From: an uncultured Bifidobacterium sp.
GTDB taxonomy: Bacteria; Actinomycetota; Actinomycetes; Actinomycetales; Bifidobacteriaceae
DNA: 11,308 bases
Reading direction: 5' to 3'
Assembly (NCBI GenBank): GCA_937876495.1
Contig: CALEGL010000232.1
Coordinates: 1 to 11,308, forward strand
Shown one piece after another: positions 7,482-11,308 of this stretch. Under the pieces are notes generated by a model. That model had not been told where the DNA came from. It did no database searches and saw nothing but the letters and a program-made list of their open reading frames with translations. Both the position numbers and the translations under genes were made by a program. Numbering within the stretch: the first letter of the stretch is position 1; the number at the start of each line of letters is the position of its first letter.

Positions 7482-8117
7482 ATGACGGACGATCCGGAGC
7501 ATACGACCCCCCAGGGGTCTCCACGGCGGGATGATGCGGACGCGGGGCATGTCGTCCCGTCCGGAGCCGGTCGTCCCGCGGACTCCGTCCCGTCCGCGGC
7601 CGTCCCGCGGCAGCCCGAATACGGGCAGGTGCGCACGCCCGAATACGGCGCCCTGGCCAGCGCCTATCCTCCCGGATACGACCCGTACCTTTACGGTCGT
7701 CCGGATTCCCCACGGCAGGACGCGGGAGCTTCCCCCACCGCGCAGGCCGCGGGGCCTTCCGGGGCCGTGACGTCCGACACCCCCCATCGTCCCGAGATGT
7801 TCCATGGCGTGGACCTCGCCGACCCCCGACAGAACCCGCTGTACGGACGGTGGGACTCCTACGCCGTGCTGGCCCTCGTATTCGCATTGGTCGGCGTTCC
7901 GGTGCTGCCGGCGGTGATGGGCGGAATATCCCTCTGGCGCACGCGGCGCTTCCATATGAAGGGCTTCGGCCTTGCCGTCGCCGCCATCGTCGTCACGGTG
8001 CTCATCACGGCCGTGGACCTGTGGATGGTGATGAACGGAATCAGCGCCGAGACGCTTCTTCAGTGGGCCACCGGGCAGTCGTCCTCGGGGACGTCGGGCG
8101 ATTCGATCTCCGCCTAG
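7482..8117 (+). CDS. Small two-helix membrane protein, DUF4190-like
   Basis: The function of this 211-residue protein is unknown. Residues 1-120 form a Pro/Asp/Ala-rich, probably disordered, cytoplasmic stretch with a short doubled unit (PEYGQVRTPEYG, 45-56) and a Tyr/Pro patch (YPPGYDPYLYGRP, 62-74). Two hydrophobic helices follow, at about 127-149 and 161-185, joined by the basic loop LWRTRRFHMKG. Helix-Gly-x-x-Ser-basic loop-Gly-helix is the layout of DUF4190-type proteins of actinobacteria, whose N-termini are often Pro/Tyr/Gly-rich in the same way. The C-terminus is a short Ser/Gly tail. The start is supported by GGAAGGA at 7470-7476 and lies 18 bases after the pheT stop, so the gene is probably the last member of the pheST transcript. 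Family membership is from pattern and recall. Confidence 0.85.
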   Translation: MTDDPEHTTPQGSPRRDDADAGHVVPSGAGRPADSVPSAAVPRQPEYGQVRTPEYGALASAYPPGYDPYLYGRPDSPRQDAGASPTAQAAGPSGAVTSDTPHRPEMFHGVDLADPRQNPLYGRWDSYAVLALVFALVGVPVLPAVMGGISLWRTRRFHMKGFGLAVAAIVVTVLITAVDLWMVMNGISAETLLQWATGQSSSGTSGDSISA

Positions 8118-8195
8118 GCCGGAATGTCCGCGGGAGCGGGCGTTGGTCCCCATGGATGGCTCCAAGGGCGTCACGCGGGGTCCCACCGACACGCT
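8118..8195. other. Spacer between the pheST unit and the arg promoter
   Basis: I looked here for a terminator for the upstream genes. The only pairing found is a poor one, with CCCC near 8147-8150 opposite GGGG at 8177-8180, flanking mismatches, a loop of about 25 bases and no T tract. Read-through into the arg genes therefore cannot be excluded from sequence. Confidence 0.4.
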
Positions 8196-8213
8196 GGTGC
8201 ATAAATATACGGA
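8196..8213. promoter_or_regulatory. Predicted ArgR box 1 of the arg operator
   Basis: The 14-bp core TGCATAAATATACG (8198-8211) is an imperfect palindrome with TGCAT against CGTAT, the spacing expected of an ARG box (5 + 4 + 5 bases). It is an AT-rich island in otherwise GC-rich DNA, placed directly before argC. ArgR binding here, with arginine as co-repressor, is inferred from family knowledge. The argR gene itself is not in the window. Confidence 0.7.
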
Positions 8214-8227
8214 ACGCTGTATATGAT
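8198..8227 (+). promoter_or_regulatory. arg operon promoter overlapped by the ArgR boxes
   Basis: TATGAT at 8222-8227 is a near-consensus -10 and lies inside box 2. The best -35 at a workable distance is TGCATA (8198-8203, 18-base spacer), which matches only three positions of TTGACA and lies in box 1. Transcription should start near 8234. Bound ArgR would cover both elements, so simple blocking of RNA polymerase is the expected mode of repression. Confidence 0.6.
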
Positions 8228-8234
8228 TATGCCC
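8217..8234. promoter_or_regulatory. Predicted ArgR box 2, overlapping the arg promoter -10
   Basis: The 14-bp core GTATATGATTATGC (8219-8232) pairs GTATA with GCATA. Its centre is exactly 21 bp from the centre of box 1, leaving 3 bp between the 18-bp boxes, the classic arrangement for one ArgR hexamer. The outer arms of the pair also mirror each other: GCATAA at 8199-8204 and TTATGC at 8227-8232. Confidence 0.7.
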
Positions 8235-8333
8235 ATCACCGGGCTCCGCATCCGTCTGGCGGGATGGGGGCGGCGGACGACGTCGATGACGGCGCCAGTG
8301 CGGTGGAACGACATGCCGTGGAAGGGAGGATCC
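8235..8333 (+). other. argC leader
   Basis: The untranslated leader is about 100 bases. Its frame is open and continuous with argC from 8223, with in-frame ATGs at 8284 and 8313, but neither has a good ribosome site. The translated frame has several Arg codons (for example RIRLAGWGRR) but no stop before argC, so it is not a free-standing leader peptide. No riboswitch or clear attenuator was recognised. Confidence 0.4.
8324..8330 (+). promoter_or_regulatory. Ribosome binding site deciding the argC start
   Basis: GGGAGGA, close to the full anti-16S complement, lies 3 bases before the ATG at 8334 (about 5 bases counting from its GGAG core). It marks this ATG over the in-frame upstream starts at 8223, 8284 and 8313. 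Confidence 0.7.
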
Positions 8334-9428
8334 ATGGGGGTTCTTAGTGTGGCGGTCGCCGGCGCGACCGGGTACGCGGGCGGCGAGGCTCTGCGTCTTC
8401 TGGCGTCGGATCCCCGCTTCGAGGTCACCTGCGTGACAGGTCGCTCCTCGGTGGGCGACAGGCTCGGGCGGCATATGCCGCATATCCCGCGCTACGCCGG
8501 ACTCGTCGTCGAGGACACCACCCCAGAGACTCTCAACGGCCATGACGTCATCATCCTGGCCCTTCCGCACGGCGCCTCGGGCGCCCTGGCCGAGGGGCTC
8601 GACCCCGATGCCACGGTCGTCGACCTCGGAGCCGACCATCGCCTCGAGGAGCAGCGCGACTGGGACGATTTCTACGGCGGCGAGTTCCACGAACACTGGA
8701 CCTACGGCATGCCCGAGCTCATCGTCGGGTGTCGGGACGATGGGTCCTTCGTCCGGCAGCGCGGATCGATTCCGGGCTCGCGGCGCATCGCCGGTCCCGG
8801 ATGCAACGTGATGGCTACGACGCTGGCCATCCAACCCGCCGTCGCCGAGGGGCTTATCGACCCCACGGGGATCGTGGCCGACCTCGTCGTCGGCTATTCG
8901 GGAGCCGGGCGCAACCTCAAGCGCATCGGGCTGCTGGCGGCCGAGGCCTTCGGCTCCGCCGTCCCCTACGGTGTGGGCGGGACGCATCGGCACATCCCCG
9001 AGATCCGCCAGAACCTCGCGCACGCCGCGGGCCTCGACGCCTCCCATGCCTCGGAGTTCCCGCTGTGCTTCACCCCCGTGCTCGCCCCCATGGCGCGCGG
9101 GATCCTCGCCACGGTCTCCGCGCCGCTGAGCGACAGGGCCCGCGACCTGAGTGACGAGGACATCCGCGCCGCCTGGCACCGCGCCTATGACGACGAGCGC
9201 TTCATGGTGCTGCTCGATCCGGGGGAGCTGCCCGCCACGGGGAACGTCATCGGTTCGAACGCGGCACATCTGCAGGTGGTCGTCGACCGCCGGGCCGGCC
9301 GTCTCCTCGCCTTCGCGGCCATCGACAACCTCACCCGCGGCACCGCCGGACAGGCGCTGCAGTCCCTCAACATCGCCCTGGGGCTTCCCGAGGACCAGGG
9401 CCTGACAACGATCGGAGTGGCACCCTGA
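8334..9428 (+). CDS. argC: N-acetyl-gamma-glutamyl-phosphate reductase
   Basis: ArgC uses NADPH to reduce N-acetylglutamyl phosphate to the semialdehyde in arginine synthesis. The 364 residues open with the Rossmann motif AVAGATGYAGGE (7-18), then ALPHGASG (76-83) and DLGADHRL (97-104). The catalytic cysteine is Cys157 in IAGPGCNVMATTLAIQP, and the conserved His pair is in GGTHRHIPEI (215-224). The C-terminal DNLTRGTAGQALQSLNIALGL (331-351) is the usual ArgC ending. The Cys motif reads GPGCN rather than the common NPGCY; I recall the same in bifidobacterial ArgC, so this looks like lineage variation, not damage. The start follows a strong ribosome site, and the preceding translated leader has no family similarity. 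The stop codon overlaps argJ by four bases, so the two are probably translationally coupled. ArgR control is predicted from the paired boxes upstream. Confidence 0.97.
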   Translation: MGVLSVAVAGATGYAGGEALRLLASDPRFEVTCVTGRSSVGDRLGRHMPHIPRYAGLVVEDTTPETLNGHDVIILALPHGASGALAEGLDPDATVVDLGADHRLEEQRDWDDFYGGEFHEHWTYGMPELIVGCRDDGSFVRQRGSIPGSRRIAGPGCNVMATTLAIQPAVAEGLIDPTGIVADLVVGYSGAGRNLKRIGLLAAEAFGSAVPYGVGGTHRHIPEIRQNLAHAAGLDASHASEFPLCFTPVLAPMARGILATVSAPLSDRARDLSDEDIRAAWHRAYDDERFMVLLDPGELPATGNVIGSNAAHLQVVVDRRAGRLLAFAAIDNLTRGTAGQALQSLNIALGLPEDQGLTTIGVAP

Positions 9429-10594
9429 GCGTCACCCATCCCCAGGGGTTCTCGGGCGCCGGAGGCCCCGCCGGCCTCCCCCCCACGCCCCCCACGCCCG
9501 CCCCCGCCCTCCTCGCCCACGCCGCGCCGCGCCCGGCCGCCGCCCGCCCTCTCCCCCCCCACCGCTTCTGCGCCGCCCCCGTGCAGTGGTCTCGAGGAGC
9601 CGTATCCGACGGACGTCTGCGCGCCGTCGTGCTCAACTCCGGGGGCGCCAACGCCTGCACCGGGCCGGAGGGATACGCGCAGTCCCGCGCGACGGCCGAA
9701 CGCGAGGCGGGTCATCTTTCCATCGCTCCCGCGGAGGTGGCGGTATGCTCCACCGGGCTCATCGGCGAGCTGCTGCCACTGGACCGCGTCCTCTCCGGCG
9801 TTGACGCGGCGCAGAAGGCGCTCGGTTCGGATGATGCGGCGGGCGCCGCGGCCGCGCACGCCATCATGACCACCGACACGAAGCCCAAGACGGTGGCGCT
9901 GGACGGAAGCGGCTACCGCATCGGCGGCATGGTCAAGGGCTCCGGGATGATCGCCCCGCAGCTGGCCACCATGCTGTGCGTCATCACGACCGACGCCGTC
10001 GTGGACGCCGAGGCGCTCCATGACGCCCTAGCGCCGGGCGTGGGGACGTCCTTCAACCGCATCGACGTGGACGGCTGCATGTCCACCAACGACACGGTGC
10101 TGCTCCTCGCCTCGGGCGCGTCCGGCGTCCGGCCGGACCCGGCGGAGTTCGCGGGTCTCATCGCGCAAGCCTGCGCCTCGCTCGCACGCCAGATCGCCGG
10201 CGACGGCGAGGGGTGCACCCATGCCGTGCGGATCCGCGTCGCCGGGGCCGGCAGCGACGCCGCCGCCCTGGCCTGCGCGCGGGCCGTGGCCGCCTCCAAC
10301 CTGCTCAAATGCGCGATCTACGGAAACGACCCCAACTGGGGCCGCGTCGTGAGCTCCCTGGGCACGGTGCCCGAATCCGTCGCCGCCTACGACCCCATGA
10401 AGGTCACCGTCGACATCAATGGCGTGAGGATCTGCGATGGCGGCCGTCCCGGCCGTGACCGCTCGGAGGTCGACATGACTCCCGAGGAGGTCCACATCGA
10501 CATCGATCTCCACGAGGGCGGCACCGAGGCGACCGTCTGGACGGACGACCTCACCGTCGACTACGTGCACATCAACGCGGACTACGAAAGCTGA
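9425..10594 (+). CDS. argJ: Bifunctional ornithine acetyltransferase / N-acetylglutamate synthase, with anomalous C-rich N-terminus
   Basis: ArgJ moves the acetyl group from N-acetylornithine to glutamate, closing the acetyl cycle; bifunctional forms also use acetyl-CoA. From residue 48 onward the protein is typical: [24 protein letters not shown] (68-80), oxyanion-hole [10 protein letters not shown] (109-118), the self-cleavage site [14 protein letters not shown] (171-184) with nucleophile Thr182, [14 protein letters not shown] (300-313) and the C-terminal end at [10 protein letters not shown]. The first in-frame ATG, GTG or TTG is only at 9581, inside conserved sequence, so the start was moved to the CTG at 9425. 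There [12 protein letters not shown] matches the remembered family beginning and CTGA overlaps the argC stop. The resulting 389 residues match the usual length. Residues 14-46 are a Pro/Ala-rich sequence unlike any ArgJ I know, although length is conserved. Whether this is real or a sequence error is open. Confidence 0.9.
   Translation: MSVTHPQGFSGAGGPAGLPPTPPTPAPALLAHAAPRPAAARPLPPHRFCAAPVQWSRGAVSDGRLRAVVLNSGGANACTGPEGYAQSRATAEREAGHLSIAPAEVAVCSTGLIGELLPLDRVLSGVDAAQKALGSDDAAGAAAAHAIMTTDTKPKTVALDGSGYRIGGMVKGSGMIAPQLATMLCVITTDAVVDAEALHDALAPGVGTSFNRIDVDGCMSTNDTVLLLASGASGVRPDPAEFAGLIAQACASLARQIAGDGEGCTHAVRIRVAGAGSDAAALACARAVAASNLLKCAIYGNDPNWGRVVSSLGTVPESVAAYDPMKVTVDINGVRICDGGRPGRDRSEVDMTPEEVHIDIDLHEGGTEATVWTDDLTVDYVHINADYES
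9471..9560 (+). other. Extremely C-rich tract in the 5' coding part of argJ, with possible i-motif/G-quadruplex potential
   Basis: Of these 90 bases, 65 are C, 17 G, 5 T and 3 A by hand count. Homopolymers include 7 C at 9478-9484, 6 C at 9488-9493 and 8 C at 9553-9560. Between 9478 and 9509 there are five C runs of 3-7 bases separated by 1-3 bases, so the opposite strand fits the usual G-quadruplex pattern. No other coding stretch in the window looks like this. The reading frame stays open throughout. Confidence 0.85.
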
Positions 10595-10623
10595 GGCGCG
10601 CAACGGAAGGGGAGGAAAAGGAC

Positions 10624-11308
10624 ATGACCGACGCCGTCAAGGGGCCCGGCTTCCATTTCGACGTCCATACCGATCTGCGGGCCGACCAGAAGGCGGAGGT
10701 GCTCATCGAGGCGCTGCCCTGGCTCGAGGAGTTCGCCGGGTCGCGGATCGTCGTCAAATACGGCGGCAACGCCATGGTGGACGAGCATCTCAAGGCCTGC
10801 TTCGCCGAGGACATGGTCTTCCTGCGGCAGGTGGGTCTGCATCCCGTCGTCGTCCATGGCGGCGGACCGCAGATCTCCAGCATGCTCAAGGCCCTCGGCA
10901 TCAGATCGGAGTTTCGCGGGGGGCTGAGGGTCACCTCCCCGGAGGCGATGGACGTCGTGCGCATGGTGCTCACCGGCAAGGTCTCCCGCGAGCTCGTGGG
11001 GCTGATCAACACGCATGGCCCCTTCGCCGTGGGATTGTCCGGCGAGGACGGAGGCCTGTTCTCGGCCGCCACGAGGCATCCGGTCATCGACGGCGTCGCG
11101 ACGGACATCGGTCTGGTCGGTGACGTGGTGAGCGTCGACGCCTCGGCGGTCGAGGACCTCATCGCGGCGGGCCGCATCCCGGTCGTCTCCTCGGTCGCCC
11201 CTGACGAGGATGACGCCACGAGGGTGCTCAACATCAACGCCGACTCGGCGGCCGCGGCCCTGGCCGCGGCCCTGGGCGCCCGCAAGCTCGTCATCCTCAC
11301 TGACGTCG
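10624..11308 (+). CDS. argB: Acetylglutamate kinase, 3' end cut by window edge
   Basis: ArgB phosphorylates N-acetylglutamate with ATP, the step between ArgJ and ArgC. The 228 visible residues show the amino-acid kinase fold: [10 protein letters not shown] (42-51), [14 protein letters not shown] (76-89), the substrate-binding [13 protein letters not shown] (97-109), [10 protein letters not shown] (136-145), LNINADSAA (202-210) and LVILTDV (222-228) at the cut. About 40 residues precede the first strand and include a predicted helix (about 20-37). An N-terminal helix of this kind is the hallmark of arginine-inhibited hexameric forms, so feedback control by arginine is inferred. The ATG has a strong GGAGG at 10611-10615, 8 bases upstream, and begins 29 bases after the argJ stop without a terminator, in keeping with one argCJB transcript. 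Confidence 0.97.
   Translation, partial: MTDAVKGPGFHFDVHTDLRADQKAEVLIEALPWLEEFAGSRIVVKYGGNAMVDEHLKACFAEDMVFLRQVGLHPVVVHGGGPQISSMLKALGIRSEFRGGLRVTSPEAMDVVRMVLTGKVSRELVGLINTHGPFAVGLSGEDGGLFSAATRHPVIDGVATDIGLVGDVVSVDASAVEDLIAAGRIPVVSSVAPDEDDATRVLNINADSAAAALAAALGARKLVILTDV

Noticed and set aside
8144..8187. An intrinsic terminator after the small membrane protein gene
   Set aside because: The pairing is broken by mismatches, the loop is about 25 bases and no T tract follows.
8334..9428. ArgC inactivated because the active-site motif is GPGCN instead of NPGCY
   Set aside because: The catalytic Cys and the downstream His pair are present, the protein is full length, and I recall the same variant in bifidobacterial ArgC.
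9581..10594. argJ beginning at the GTG at 9581
   Set aside because: This would remove about 52 residues, including the conserved RFCAAP segment and the recognisable [12 protein letters not shown] just upstream in the same frame. It would leave the protein short for the family.
1..11308. A CRISPR array, insertion sequence, prophage, tRNA gene or new defence system
   Set aside because: There are no regularly spaced repeats, transposase or integrase motifs, or tRNA-like sequences. All the larger coding regions are explained by housekeeping genes and one ABC transporter.

Overview
The window reads as chromosomal DNA of a high-GC Gram-positive bacterium, most likely Bifidobacterium or a close relative in Bifidobacteriaceae. 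This rests on the GC-rich third codon positions, on protein features that resemble bifidobacterial PheS, PheT, ArgC and ArgJ as I remember them, and on the gene order: SPOUT methyltransferase, pheS, pheT, small membrane protein, argC, argJ, argB. No database search was possible, so the placement is inference.

Layout. Positions 1-2486 hold a two-gene operon on the minus strand: an ABC permease of the MacB/FtsX type (807-2486), then its ATPase (from 761, running off the left edge). The permease carries two very serine-rich extracellular linkers. A divergent intergenic region (2487-2702) separates it from the plus-strand genes that fill the rest of the window. These are a SPOUT (SpoU/TrmH) RNA methyltransferase that may be translated from a leaderless mRNA (2703-3686), pheS (3783-4850), pheT (4857-7463) and a small two-helix membrane protein resembling DUF4190 (7482-8117). 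pheS, pheT and the membrane protein are packed tightly and look co-transcribed.

From 8118 a second plus-strand unit begins. A pair of ArgR-type boxes with centres 21 bp apart (8196-8234) covers the -10 of a promoter, followed by argC (8334-9428), argJ (9425-10594) and argB (10624 to the right edge). Together these supply early steps of arginine synthesis: ArgJ makes N-acetylglutamate by recycling the acetyl group, ArgB phosphorylates it, and ArgC reduces the phosphate to the semialdehyde.

Most of the window is ordinary housekeeping sequence, and I see no undescribed multi-gene system. The strongest anomaly is the start of argJ. It has no ATG, GTG or TTG start in its frame, only a CTG overlapping the argC stop. 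About 45 codons follow that are extremely C-rich, yet keep the frame and exactly the length expected from remembered homologues. This may be a sequence-quality artefact or a genuinely altered N-terminus. Secondary points are the serine-rich permease linkers, the ArgR operator geometry and the likely leaderless methyltransferase gene.
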